A DNA stretch of 64,000 bases, taken from contig NZ_JAKZGR010000001.1 in the NCBI RefSeq assembly GCF_022549675.1, positions 186,001 to 250,000 on the forward strand. The letters run 5' to 3'. The notes beneath the pieces were generated by a model. It worked only from the letters and a program-made list of their open reading frames with translations. It made no database searches and had not been told where the DNA came from. A program made the position numbers and the translations under genes. Shown here piece by piece: positions 19,401-27,175 of this stretch (within the stretch, counting starts at the first letter, position 1; the number at the start of each line of letters is the position of its first letter). The stretch comes from Belliella kenyensis (GTDB taxonomy: Bacteria; Bacteroidota; Bacteroidia; Cytophagales; Cyclobacteriaceae).

Positions 19401-19564
19401 AAATTCAGTTGATAAGCTAAGTTGTAGGCAAATAGAACCCAGTCCTCATGATCGAGATCTATGAGTTGGGTTTGAGAAGGATCCAAATCGGTCAAATATC
19501 GATTAGATTGGCTACTGCCATTTCTCATCAAAATGTTTAATATTTTTGAGTCAGGTTTGCTCAT
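16451..19564 (-). CDS. eCIS baseplate J / gp6-like wedge protein (Afp11/Pvc11)
   Basis: A 1037-residue protein. The C-terminal 220 residues hold the baseplate-J pattern: FYKRASERLRHKQRAITMWDFEQLI, then VTIVVIP and the VSINVNIVLNKG strand, and a late region with RDRPIDFNREYHRS. The N-terminal region contains YYQNVLQLEKKKPIADSVYV, common in these wedge proteins. The centre is a long beta-rich insertion, making it larger than many relatives. In the particle it would link the gp25 protein and the gp7-like wedge. It starts 7 bases after gp25 and ends 4 bases before gp7, consistent with coupled translation. Confidence 0.85.
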   Translation of the reverse strand: MSKPDSKILNILMRNGSSQSNRYLTDLDPSQTQLIDLDHEDWVLFAYNLAYQLNFFNEDNIKDGHWADFFNELNLSEASLKFKNTFEQNSIKEALHKTIQEFKDKGDLSPHLTLFMAFIQLLDQSKDRFNDLSKRHLDFYYQNVLQLEKKKPIADSVYVIIELAKQMLQYQIPANTTFNAGKSNDGKPLLYFNPDESSINKIEIEAIRNVFSDSNAINVFRIKDFAEEESDFIKNGENWWPFGYTPDDSLADSNSFKPNLGFILSSPILELKEGKRLIILDFEFHQSISFNINQFKSNVELSISTAKDWIVINPALISQMSSHNRKFILSIELDSNFPPIGILSSVPQLNESPSVKFKVDTNSPTGFSIFRELSSKAIQNIKVNVEVTEVKNILLENDHTQINPQKPFYPFTTRPFKGSSFSFSYPEAFSKHCTFLQLAFDWKNTPEDFANHYQAYIEEAKKPVSSSAFANSIRHAYLLQKEQDNIIKMIKRNKGSIDEQTKKQLEKNEELKQNNTQSTKIVNGAYDFKVSTELLENGIKIRNLNPDSNQLFQNDNNSFRLKLVDQIKNYPTSKIRVNLQNSFLHEIYPKILAMVLTSNDAEKILPNEPYTPLASDLEFSYHAGVDFSSNSNDVSVYHIHPFGIGKMEHKTLLPNSYTPSGKLFLGLKNCKSRDILSLLFQMDEGTEDPLESISSPISWHILSKNKWEKLPDNAILVNETNNFLRSGLVKIALPEILDENNSVFEPNLVWLSATIDTKHNAVSKCFNIHAQAIKLKLKNPLSANHLPEPLPSKTISKIEQRIPQIKGVYQPYESFGGRSIELDRDFYKRASERLRHKQRAITMWDFEQLILEEFPELMIVKCLNHSKPDCFNAPGHVTIVVIPFIKQINLDAITYPRVSRSKLDEIKAFISLHTSPSVELHVINPEYEIVSINVNIVLNKGLDFNHYQAKLNEDLTRHLSPWAFERDRPIDFNREYHRSRIIYFIENLEYISHISKFEMKVNNKIESHSAKPSSPKNILVSDILHSINLSEDHCSKV

Positions 19565-19571
19565 TCTTTAT

Positions 19572-19982
19572 TCATATTTCAATTCCTTCATTTTTATAAA
19601 AAGGGAAAACCATATTCCTTCTGGAGTTTGTCGCTCTTACTAGGTAAGCTATATTGATAATCACTTTTCCATTTATTATTTGATCTTCATAGATATCGAT
19701 TTTTTGGACTGCTATGCGCGGCTCATAATATAGTATAGCTGTCTTTATCAAATCTGAAATGTAAGTGATCAAAGTTCTGTCTAATGGGTTAAATAGAAGT
19801 TCTTGCAGATTGCAACCAAAGTTTGGATGCATAAGTCTCTCGCCTTGACTGGTAGAAAGCAATATCTCTAAACTGCTCTCGATATCACTTTCAGCCTCTA
19901 GCATGTTGACTTTCCCTGATTGCTTTTGAAAGGTGGGTGGAAATGTCCAACCTCTGCCTAAGAATGGTTTTTGATCACTCAT
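19572..19982 (-). CDS. GPW/gp25-family baseplate protein (Afp9/Pvc9)
   Basis: A 136-residue protein of the gp25 family, with the typical core EILLSTSQGERLMHPNFGC and LLFNPLDRTLITYISDLI. It also has the conserved YEPRIAV segment before a final beta strand. gp25 proteins sit at the sheath-baseplate junction and start sheath assembly. The length fits the family. The gene lies 1 base after the PAAR gene and 7 bases before the gp6-like gene. In Afp and PVC the gp25 gene precedes the PAAR gene; here the two are swapped. Confidence 0.93.
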   Translation of the reverse strand: MSDQKPFLGRGWTFPPTFQKQSGKVNMLEAESDIESSLEILLSTSQGERLMHPNFGCNLQELLFNPLDRTLITYISDLIKTAILYYEPRIAVQKIDIYEDQIINGKVIINIAYLVRATNSRRNMVFPFYKNEGIEI

Positions 19983-19983
19983 A

Positions 19984-20274
19984 TTATCCTATTAAAACTG
20001 TGAATTCACCTGCCATGATGCTGCCCCCATGAGCTGTAGCATCACCCATACGAGCGGCGGGCATGCCATTGATCAGTACCGTAGAAGAACCTGCGATGAT
20101 GCTATCTGGTGGCCCTGTACAAGTCGCCATATCTCCCACACGAGCAGCAGGCATGCCACCGATCAAAACTGTAGGCTCCCCCGGTGGAAGTATGGGGCCT
20201 CCCACATGCGGTACTGTCCCAGTGACCATTGGGCAAGTGTGCATATCGTTGATTCTTGCGGCGGGTAAACCCAT
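19984..20274 (-). CDS. PAAR-domain spike tip protein (Afp10/Pvc10)
   Basis: A 96-residue protein consisting only of the PAAR repeat fold. It contains GLPAARINDMHTCP near the start and repeated GGMPAARVGDMATC / NGMPAARMGDATAHGG units, with the His/Cys residues that bind the zinc ion. It would cap the VgrG-like spike and sharpen the membrane-piercing tip. There is no C-terminal toxin extension, so it is a plain tip. It sits between the spike and gp25 genes. Confidence 0.95.
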   Translation of the reverse strand: MGLPAARINDMHTCPMVTGTVPHVGGPILPPGEPTVLIGGMPAARVGDMATCTGPPDSIIAGSSTVLINGMPAARMGDATAHGGSIMAGEFTVLIG

Positions 20275-20286
20275 GAGCTATTATGA

Positions 20287-22029
20287 TTAATTGATCTGAA
20301 CTATGCTCCCTTTAACCACAGTGGAAGCGCCACTGCTTATTTCTGCTCCAGCATTTCCCTCAAGTTTAAGTTGAGAGTTTGCACTGGCTTCGATATTCAT
20401 TCCTTCAAGCTTGAGCTCTCCTGATGCTTTGATAATTAGGTCTTTTCCAGAGGAAAATTCAATCCCATTATTATCCATAATGATTTTGTTCCCATGATCA
20501 TCCTCCAATGAAATTTGATCAGAACCTTCGTCTATATTGATTCTTTTACCACTTGGACTTTCGATACAAATAGTCTTGGAATCATCATTGAAGGTGAGTT
20601 TAAGTTGACTTCTTGTAATGATACCTTTTTGGTGATTGTCGTCCGTTGCAGAAATAGGGGAGGGCTTGGCACTGCTATGTAAAGCACCTAATACAACTGG
20701 CTGATTTGGGTCTTCATTTAGAAATCCCACGATCACTTCATCGTTGATTTCAGGTAAGAAAGAAATCCCTCGGTTTTCGCCAGCATCCAGTGAACTAATT
20801 CTACACCATATTCCTTCATCTTCCATGTTGATGATTGGAATTTTTACCAAAATTTTGTCTTCTCCATCAGGATCTTCCAATTGACTCACAATACCTATTT
20901 GCAAGCCTTTTATCGCAGGGAATAATGAAGATGCTGGTGGGCTATGTATGGGGTAGGTTTCAGAAAACCACTCTGGATTGAGTCCGAACTGAACGTCTAC
21001 TGTCCAATTTCCATCTTGAATCTGATGATATACACCAGACACCCAAGCTTTACCAGAAAACCTATCACCCACACCTTCAAGGGATATACAAGAGTCTGGA
21101 AGTACCTCTGGTATGCCTTGAAACTTCACACGACCACGTATCTTGGAGAGCGTTTGGTACTTCATCTTGGCATCACTCCATGATTGAAGCATTTCATCTG
21201 CTATATTTCCTCCATTTTTCATTGCTAGATCTTCTATCCCTATGACTGATGCCAATTCAGAATGACTGAAATTTCCATGCAATGGAAGATTTTCGATATC
21301 ACTTTCTGTGCTTACTATCTCTTGCTTAGATTCATCCCATGATGTGGATCTTACCTTTTTGAATTGATTTCTTGCGTCCATTTCAGCCTCGAACTCAAGC
21401 ATATTGGCACCATAAGTCAATTTTTGAATGGATTCATTATCTATAGAAGGAGATTTGATATGAATCTGTCCATCTGATATAAAACAAAGCTTACCACAGG
21501 CTTGAGCACGTGTGACTACAAAGTCCCAATCAGTGCATTGGTATTTCACAAGCTTTTTGTGCGAATAATTGGTATTCTCTATTTCAGCTTTCAATTCATA
21601 TTTTGATATCAAGGTGTCGATGGCATCACTATCACTGATGTCATGAAATGTTTGTGAACTACTCGCCACAGTCATCTTGACTGCCATGTCCTTACAGGTG
21701 ATTATGAGCAAAGAAGAGCTTCCTTTTACTTTGATTTGGTGCTTTATTACAATTCCTTTGAAGATTGTCGCTTCGTCGTTGTGATACCCAGCTGTGATCA
21801 CCACAGATTTGCCAGGCATCAGCTCTGCCATATTGCTAAGTTCAAAATCTCTAGAAGACGGATCTCCATCTAGAAATATCAGGCTAGCACTAGGTATCTT
21901 GTTTACTTCCTTGTAAACTGATGCCCTGAGGAGCTGAAATACACTAGATAACTGCGTGCCATCTATGGCAACTGTGACAGTAACTAGGTCTGCACTTCTA
22001 CTCGTACTGATAGTTTCTGAATTACTCAT
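20287..22029 (-). CDS. VgrG-like central spike protein (gp27-gp5 fusion, Afp8/Pvc8)
   Basis: A 580-residue spike. Residues 1-370 resemble the gp27-like base. The OB fold follows, around residues 375-470, with LQIGIVSQLEDPDGEDKILVKIP and EVIVGFLNEDPNQPVVLGALH. The C-terminus is a short triple beta-helix with repeated hydrophobic/acidic strands (SPSGKRINIDEGSDQISLEDDHG then KLEGMNIEASANSQLKLEG). There is no lysozyme domain and no effector extension. The protein would trimerise at the tube end and be tipped by the PAAR protein. It overlaps the upstream LysM gene by 4 bases. Confidence 0.93.
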   Translation of the reverse strand: MSNSETISTSRSADLVTVTVAIDGTQLSSVFQLLRASVYKEVNKIPSASLIFLDGDPSSRDFELSNMAELMPGKSVVITAGYHNDEATIFKGIVIKHQIKVKGSSSLLIITCKDMAVKMTVASSSQTFHDISDSDAIDTLISKYELKAEIENTNYSHKKLVKYQCTDWDFVVTRAQACGKLCFISDGQIHIKSPSIDNESIQKLTYGANMLEFEAEMDARNQFKKVRSTSWDESKQEIVSTESDIENLPLHGNFSHSELASVIGIEDLAMKNGGNIADEMLQSWSDAKMKYQTLSKIRGRVKFQGIPEVLPDSCISLEGVGDRFSGKAWVSGVYHQIQDGNWTVDVQFGLNPEWFSETYPIHSPPASSLFPAIKGLQIGIVSQLEDPDGEDKILVKIPIINMEDEGIWCRISSLDAGENRGISFLPEINDEVIVGFLNEDPNQPVVLGALHSSAKPSPISATDDNHQKGIITRSQLKLTFNDDSKTICIESPSGKRINIDEGSDQISLEDDHGNKIIMDNNGIEFSSGKDLIIKASGELKLEGMNIEASANSQLKLEGNAGAEISSGASTVVKGSIVQIN

Positions 22030-22718
22030 TTAGCCATTTTTTCTAGAGGTGGAAAATAGATTTTCATACCGATTTTTAAGGTTCTGAAATCATAGATCCT
22101 GTTTGCTCTGGCGACTTCCAAATAGTATTTTGAATCACCATATATCCTATATGCCATGAGTGGAAGCGTATCTCCATTTTTGACTTCTCTGTAATGCGTG
22201 AGGTCAGGCGACTGATTGTTTTCTATAGCTACACGAAGGTTGTCTTCAACAAAGCCTATTAGCTTTATACTCGCAATTGCTCTAATTGGGGTTCCATCAG
22301 CCTTGAATAGCTTAAAATTTATATCCAAACTATTCAAGACGCCTTTGAACAATAGAGAACCCCATGCAATTTTCAAATAATTGGGACGGTGCTGCTCACC
22401 CTGGTAGTCAAATACTACTTTCTTAAAATGCTCTATATCATCTATGATACCATTCTCAAGTAAAGGGCTATCCAGCAAAGCACCAGTGCGATCAAAAAGA
22501 AACTCGAAAGTTAGTTCCTGAGGTAAACTTTTGGCAAACTTTGGTGCTGTACTACTTGTTCCAGGTGCTTGATCTTCATTTTGGACGGTAGTATAGTTAA
22601 AGCTATAACTTTCAGGATTGAGCAGTGCGGTATAAGTTCCTTCAGGAACTTCATCCTTGAATTCTTCATCACTGTACGCCTTGATGAACATCTTACTTAA
22701 TGCACCCGAATTGACCAT
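22026..22718 (-). CDS. LysM-domain baseplate hub protein (Afp7/Pvc7, gp53-like)
   Basis: A 230-residue protein. The N-terminal part (LLNPESYSFNYTTVQ, then LTFEFLFDRTG) is typical of CIS hub proteins. The last 50 residues are a LysM module, with VKNGDTLPLMAYRIYGDSKYY and the RTLKIGMKIYFPP ending. In PVC and Afp this protein links the spike to the inner baseplate. The start overlaps the stop of the DUF5908 microprotein by one base and the stop overlaps the spike start by 4 bases, showing tight translational coupling. Confidence 0.92.
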   Translation of the reverse strand: MVNSGALSKMFIKAYSDEEFKDEVPEGTYTALLNPESYSFNYTTVQNEDQAPGTSSTAPKFAKSLPQELTFEFLFDRTGALLDSPLLENGIIDDIEHFKKVVFDYQGEQHRPNYLKIAWGSLLFKGVLNSLDINFKLFKADGTPIRAIASIKLIGFVEDNLRVAIENNQSPDLTHYREVKNGDTLPLMAYRIYGDSKYYLEVARANRIYDFRTLKIGMKIYFPPLEKMAK

Positions 22719-22867
22719 TATCTTTCTTTTTTTCTTGCTATAGTTTCCATTACTGCTTCTACCACTTCCTGTAGGATACCATCTGAGGTATTGGAATCTT
22801 TCTGAGGTTTATCCTTCTCTGGAGTGACATTGATTTTAATATGCAGTTCTCGGATTTCAATTGGCAT
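22718..22867 (-). CDS. DUF5908-family eCIS microprotein (Pvc6/Afp6 position)
   Basis: A 49-residue protein read from the minus strand: ATG at 22865-22867, TAA at 22718-22720. It begins MPIEIRELHIKINV, the signature of the small DUF5908 proteins found in eCIS clusters, and ends in a charged helix (VVEAVMETIARKKER). The start is 3 bases after the stop of the second tube gene and the stop overlaps the LysM gene start by one base. It is in the right place for Pvc6. Function is unknown; an assembly or structural role is an inference from conservation. Confidence 0.88.
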   Translation of the reverse strand: MPIEIRELHIKINVTPEKDKPQKDSNTSDGILQEVVEAVMETIARKKER

Positions 22868-22870
22868 TGG

Positions 22871-23317
22871 CTATTTGATTACTTTGAAATAATTGTATCT
22901 AAGTTCCAGAGTCTCTATCATGATTTTGCTTTCCATGGCGTTGAGATCTTCGATGCTCCATTTGACAGGTAAGGCATTCACTACCGACCAGCTAATAAGT
23001 GGCTCATGTTTATCATTGAGTAGTTTGATAGTCAAATCTATAGGTCTAAATTCAAAATCCTCAATGGCTTTTCGACACCAATCTATAAGTTGAGAATTAG
23101 GCACTAAACCTCTCTTCAAAACCAAATTGCTAAATTTGCTTCTCAATGGAATAGCATGTTTGAACCTGTTTTCACCACCTTCGATTACTTCTTCTATCTC
23201 AATTTCTGAATTGAGTCCTGACACACTTTGGAACTGCATGTCAAGCTCTTGATCAGATAATCCAGAGAATTCTACTTTGAAGTGGAAGCTTACGGGTGGA
23301 TAATAGGTCATGCTCAA
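22871..23317 (-). CDS. eCIS inner tube protein 2 (gp19 family, Afp5/Pvc5-like)
   Basis: A 148-residue phage-tube-like protein. The family shows in PPVSFHFKVEFSG at the start, the FQSVSGLNSEIEIEEVIEGG loop, LVLKRGLV and the W-S-V-V-N-A-L-P-V-K-W block. Such proteins form hexameric rings of the inner tube. In Afp/PVC the second tube protein makes the ring joining tube to baseplate; by order (just before the DUF5908 and LysM genes) this is the candidate for that role. It overlaps the first tube gene by 4 bases. Confidence 0.9.
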   Translation of the reverse strand: MSMTYYPPVSFHFKVEFSGLSDQELDMQFQSVSGLNSEIEIEEVIEGGENRFKHAIPLRSKFSNLVLKRGLVPNSQLIDWCRKAIEDFEFRPIDLTIKLLNDKHEPLISWSVVNALPVKWSIEDLNAMESKIMIETLELRYNYFKVIK

Positions 23318-23742
23318 TCATTTGAAATGGTAAGACCCTCGTGCACTAATTCCATCGACTCAATGGCTACTTCGTTTCCATCGGCCTTTAAATCAGTGGA
23401 TTGAATCTTGGTAGGCCAAGCATTCTTAATTTTCCAAACGACTACTGGTTCGTGCTCCTCGTTGAGTAAAGAGATGGTCACATCCCTTCTGTCAACTTTG
23501 TTCATAGAAATGGTTTTATACCATTCAAAGTATTCGTTATCAGAAGCAAAGGTTCCTCTCTTCAAGGTGATATTTGCTTCTTTTTTTAGACCTGGCATTT
23601 TGATTTTGCCATATTCTTTACTTGCACCATGCCGATACTCTATGACCTCTGTTTCCACGTCAAGACCTGATACCTCGGTAAATCCGATTTTTGTTCCACC
23701 CCATTCTACTTGAAAGTGGAATTTTGATAATGGATAGCTCAT
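23314..23742 (-). CDS. eCIS inner tube protein 1 (gp19 family, Afp1/Pvc1-like)
   Basis: A 142-residue tube protein: PLSKFHFQVEWGG, GFTEVSGLDVETEVIEYRHG, ANITLKRGTF and WKIKNAWPTKIQ. These are the usual blocks of the major inner tube subunit. It is expected to polymerise as hexameric rings inside the sheath and hold cargo in the lumen. It is the paralogue of the 148-residue protein encoded next, and the two share the SGL and LKRG motifs. It starts 29 bases after the sheath stop. Confidence 0.92.
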   Translation of the reverse strand: MSYPLSKFHFQVEWGGTKIGFTEVSGLDVETEVIEYRHGASKEYGKIKMPGLKKEANITLKRGTFASDNEYFEWYKTISMNKVDRRDVTISLLNEEHEPVVVWKIKNAWPTKIQSTDLKADGNEVAIESMELVHEGLTISND

Positions 23743-23771
23743 TTTATTGCTGTTTAGGAGTTTTTATGATT

Positions 23772-25754
23772 TTATGATTCTTGCATTTTGTGAGAGAAAT
23801 TCAAAACAATGAATTCGGCAGGTCTTACTACAGCTAGGCCTATTTCGACTATCATGTATCCGTTTAGAACATCTTCCGGAGTCATTGTTTGGCCTAATCC
23901 AATTTTCACATAAAAAGCATGGTCAGGTGTTGCACCTGCGAGTGCTCCAGCTCTCCATTGTAAAATCAGAAAATTCTCAATCATAGCCCTAACTTTCACC
24001 CATGTATTGGCATCATTTGGCTCAAAGACAAATTGCTCTGTGGCTTTTTTGATGGATTCCTCAGCCATATTGAAAAACCTGCGGACAGGCACATACCGCC
24101 ACTCGTTATCGTTACCAGCGAGTGTTCGTGCTCCCCAGACCATGATTCCTTTTCCAGTAAAAGGTCTGATGGCATTGATAGATTTTCCTGCCACTGTGTC
24201 GATATTCAATCCATCTTGAATATCTCGATCTATCAATGTGGTGACATCGACGACATTGTTCAAGGTATGATTTGCTGGGGCTTTCCATACACCTCTGGTA
24301 CTATCGACAGTTGCATATACTCCAGCAATGGCTGCACTAGGGGGTAGGGTAAGGTATTCATTGGCTATGGCTACATAAATGTTTTTTAACGCTGGAATGG
24401 ATTCAATAGCAGCCTCTTGTCTGGTTTTTACCATATTGTCCACCGTGTCTCTTATAAAATCTATAGAAGATCTCAATATTGCCCAATGACTTGCAATATC
24501 AGCGATATGAGGAGAAATCAATGCTATTTCATCTTCACCATCAGTGAAATAATCGGTAGGTGAATCTGAAGGATCAACTGCTAAATTAATCCCTGATGAA
24601 GAATTTAAAGTAATAGTTGAACCTAAACCATTCTCGCTATCTGCAATCATCTTCCTTAACTCCTCAATAATTTGATGTATGGACCCAGAATCAATTGAAT
24701 CCTCCAAGTTGGCCTCTAAAGATTCGAATAAAAAACCATCTAAACCTTTGTGCTTTAATGTAATATTATTTAGAGTTCCTTTGTCTATTGTATCACTAAT
24801 CATGTCTATGACTTCTAGATAAAAATTCAACAGGTGTTGCAGATTAGTTCTTGAAGTATTCAACCTTAAGGTATTAGCCAGACTTTCGAACCGATTTTCC
24901 AGAGAAGTGAAATTATTAGTTTTGATAGCATTGAGCGCATTATTGATAGCTATTTGATCATCTATCAGATTGTCGAGTTCATTGGCAAGGCTTTTTGCTG
25001 CATTATCCTTCACCAAAGAAGAAAGTGTTACATCAGCACCATTTGATTTTATCTTTCCTTTGATGTCTTTGTAATTCACCTGTCTTGGTAAGTTTGTTTT
25101 GAGCCATGGTGAGTAAGCTGCTCCATATTTCAGGAAGTTCATCCCAATGCCATTTCGAAAATCATCTACAATCTCTGAATAGCTTTTGGCCTGATTTTCT
25201 TTCAGGTCAAAAATGCAAAAGCGGTCTTGAAGATCATTGCATTGCCGTAGCATTGCGGTGTGAAGATCATTCATCGCTGATTGGTTCATCATGGCAGCAT
25301 CCGGAGCAAGGAGGATGGTAGGCTCATCTTGTTTTTTGATGGCGGATAATCCCATGAGAAGTCCTGAGGTATCTACCCCGTTTCCGTTTTGAATGGTGTC
25401 ACCATAATTTCCCACAGATACTACATAGCATGGACCTCCACCATTTGCATAAAAAAGTCGAATGGCTTCGTACATGTAATATTTATCCTTGATATCAACG
25501 GAAGAGACTTGATTCAAGGCATTCAAGTCTATTGAATCCACTGTGACATCTGGAGCATCCCCAAAAAAACGCACATAATCTAATACTGAAGTGATTCTCG
25601 TGGGTTTATTTCGCAAATCTCCATTGGTGATTTTTTGCGCTTTTTTTGTGTATCCTATGAAAGCAGGGATTGCTGTTTCTACTTGTGCCACAGAAGGTGG
25701 GAATTTTGAAATTTCCCTCACATAGACACCGGGGGTTTTGTACGTACTTGCCAT
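23772..25754 (-). CDS. eCIS contractile sheath protein with large internal insertion
   Basis: A 660-residue sheath subunit, the only sheath gene here (Afp and PVC have three). The N-terminus (TYKTPGVYVREISKFPPSV) and the C-terminal core (VWGARTLAGNDNEWRYVPVRRFF, then LQWRAGALAGATPDHAFYVK) are canonical. The core is split: after about residue 225 there is a long helical, Asn/Asp/Leu/Ser-rich region to about residue 410, after which the conserved LTLPPSAAIAGVYATVD block resumes near residue 465. The inserted part is probably a surface domain on the outside of the sheath. It contracts to drive the tube into a target. It starts 14 bases after the 274-residue gene. Confidence 0.93.
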   Translation of the reverse strand: MASTYKTPGVYVREISKFPPSVAQVETAIPAFIGYTKKAQKITNGDLRNKPTRITSVLDYVRFFGDAPDVTVDSIDLNALNQVSSVDIKDKYYMYEAIRLFYANGGGPCYVVSVGNYGDTIQNGNGVDTSGLLMGLSAIKKQDEPTILLAPDAAMMNQSAMNDLHTAMLRQCNDLQDRFCIFDLKENQAKSYSEIVDDFRNGIGMNFLKYGAAYSPWLKTNLPRQVNYKDIKGKIKSNGADVTLSSLVKDNAAKSLANELDNLIDDQIAINNALNAIKTNNFTSLENRFESLANTLRLNTSRTNLQHLLNFYLEVIDMISDTIDKGTLNNITLKHKGLDGFLFESLEANLEDSIDSGSIHQIIEELRKMIADSENGLGSTITLNSSSGINLAVDPSDSPTDYFTDGEDEIALISPHIADIASHWAILRSSIDFIRDTVDNMVKTRQEAAIESIPALKNIYVAIANEYLTLPPSAAIAGVYATVDSTRGVWKAPANHTLNNVVDVTTLIDRDIQDGLNIDTVAGKSINAIRPFTGKGIMVWGARTLAGNDNEWRYVPVRRFFNMAEESIKKATEQFVFEPNDANTWVKVRAMIENFLILQWRAGALAGATPDHAFYVKIGLGQTMTPEDVLNGYMIVEIGLAVVRPAEFIVLNFSHKMQES

Positions 25755-25768
25755 GGACTGATTGATTT

Positions 25769-26593
25769 TTAGTTGTTTATGAATATTTCTGAGTATGCTT
25801 GATTGCCTTCGATTGCGATTTTTGTATTACTTGGATTTGGAAAGTAGCAATCGTAATCCTCCATTCCATTGAGTTCTGTTGTAGTCAATGGGATATAACC
25901 TGTTTTGGTAAGGGGCAGTGACTGACTAGTGGTCAAAGATTCTCCTGACTTCAATATGTACTTCCAGATAGTGGCTCTGTTTTGAAATTGGATTTTATAG
26001 GTTAGATTCTCTTTTACTTTGAATTCATCTTCAATTATGCTCATGTCAGCCAAAGGTGTTTTGGCTTTCAGAGAAATCACACCTATACATTGGCTAGGAA
26101 GAGGGGATTGATCCACTAGATTATGAACTAGTATATCACGAGGTATAGCATGATTCTCATTGATGATGCTACTCTTGATAAATTCCATGTGGGGTAAGTA
26201 ATCCCATAAGGGATGGTTTGTGATCATGAGAAAATGATCACGCTTCCAATCTAATGATGTATAATTGAGAAATTCAATGTCACGAAGCACCAAATAAAAT
26301 TCAAGCGTTGTATCAGCACTAATTTCTATCAAAGGAATATTGTCATGATTGAGTTGTCCTATCAAGTGTAATTCGAAGTTATTTTTCCGAAGGACTAACC
26401 GATGGTTTTTTATCAATTGCTTGGTTTTTGGAGTAGGAATTACATTCAAAAAACTACTAAAATCATATTTAGCGAGCATTTCAGCCTTTTCATTTTCATT
26501 TAAATCTTCAAATGACGTTTGACCTTTGTTCAAAAAGTAATTATGAAAAACCTGTATGGTAAAAATTGGACTATATGTAAATTGACGGGCCAT
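25769..26593 (-). CDS. Conserved-position eCIS protein, candidate cap adaptor
   Basis: A 274-residue protein between the cap and sheath genes (2 bases from the cap gene, 14 from the sheath). It starts with FTYSPIFTIQVFHNYF and is mostly beta-rich, with LEFYLVLRDIEFLNYT and a C-terminal AYSEIFINN end. No signal peptide, membrane segment or enzymatic motif is seen. AlgoCIS, an eCIS from a related Bacteroidota, has a 'cap adaptor' at the distal particle end; the position beside the cap gene makes this the best candidate, but I did not identify it by sequence. It could equally be another distal-end or assembly factor. Confidence 0.6.
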   Translation of the reverse strand: MARQFTYSPIFTIQVFHNYFLNKGQTSFEDLNENEKAEMLAKYDFSSFLNVIPTPKTKQLIKNHRLVLRKNNFELHLIGQLNHDNIPLIEISADTTLEFYLVLRDIEFLNYTSLDWKRDHFLMITNHPLWDYLPHMEFIKSSIINENHAIPRDILVHNLVDQSPLPSQCIGVISLKAKTPLADMSIIEDEFKVKENLTYKIQFQNRATIWKYILKSGESLTTSQSLPLTKTGYIPLTTTELNGMEDYDCYFPNPSNTKIAIEGNQAYSEIFINN

Positions 26594-26595
26594 AA

Positions 26596-27168
26596 TCAGG
26601 TTGTTTTTAAAGTTATCTGAGTGATTATCGGAGCTTGTAGAAGTGGATTTTTTAATTCAATCAGGACTACACTTATTTTATAGATGACAGAGAGTGTTTG
26701 TTTTCCTCCAATTGTGCCCCAGATTTGATTCAATTCATCAAAAGAAGGGGTATATAAATCAACAGTTATCTTAAAATCTTTAAGGTTTTTTAATTCTTCG
26801 CTGTCTCTATTGAAGTAGGTGTTTTTATCTGTAAAGATTCTTTTGCTTTGAAAAAATGCTATGATAAAAGACATGTTTTTCAATGCATTATCATAATCAT
26901 TGAAATTGCTACAGCAAAGGATAAAAAGATTCAAGGGTACCTTACTGTTGAGCTTTTGACTTTTGGCACCGACGGTTACTACATTTGGGACATTCTTCAA
27001 AGTAAAATCTTCCACCATGTGAAGTAGGGATATGACAACCTTGTCCGCATTAGCATCGTCAATGTGCTGTCCTACATGGTCTAATTTCACAATACTAGAT
27101 TGTTCAGTATGCTCTCGAAATGCATTATCTAGATCTGATGAAATTATATGTAAAGTTTCGTATAGCAT
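26596..27168 (-). CDS. DUF4255/Pvc16-like tail terminator (cap) protein
   Basis: A 190-residue protein. The N-terminus (IISSDLDNAFREHT, then VVISLLHMVEDFTLKN) and the PLNLFILCCSNFNDYDNALKNMSFIIAFFQ block are those of DUF4255, the N-terminal domain of Afp16/Pvc16. It would form the hexameric cap that ends tube and sheath growth at the distal end. The C-terminal ISVVLIELKNPLLQ strand also fits. Spacing is 7 bases from the ATPase gene and 2 from the next gene. Confidence 0.9.
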   Translation of the reverse strand: MLYETLHIISSDLDNAFREHTEQSSIVKLDHVGQHIDDANADKVVISLLHMVEDFTLKNVPNVVTVGAKSQKLNSKVPLNLFILCCSNFNDYDNALKNMSFIIAFFQSKRIFTDKNTYFNRDSEELKNLKDFKITVDLYTPSFDELNQIWGTIGGKQTLSVIYKISVVLIELKNPLLQAPIITQITLKTT

Positions 27169-27175
27169 ATCCTTT

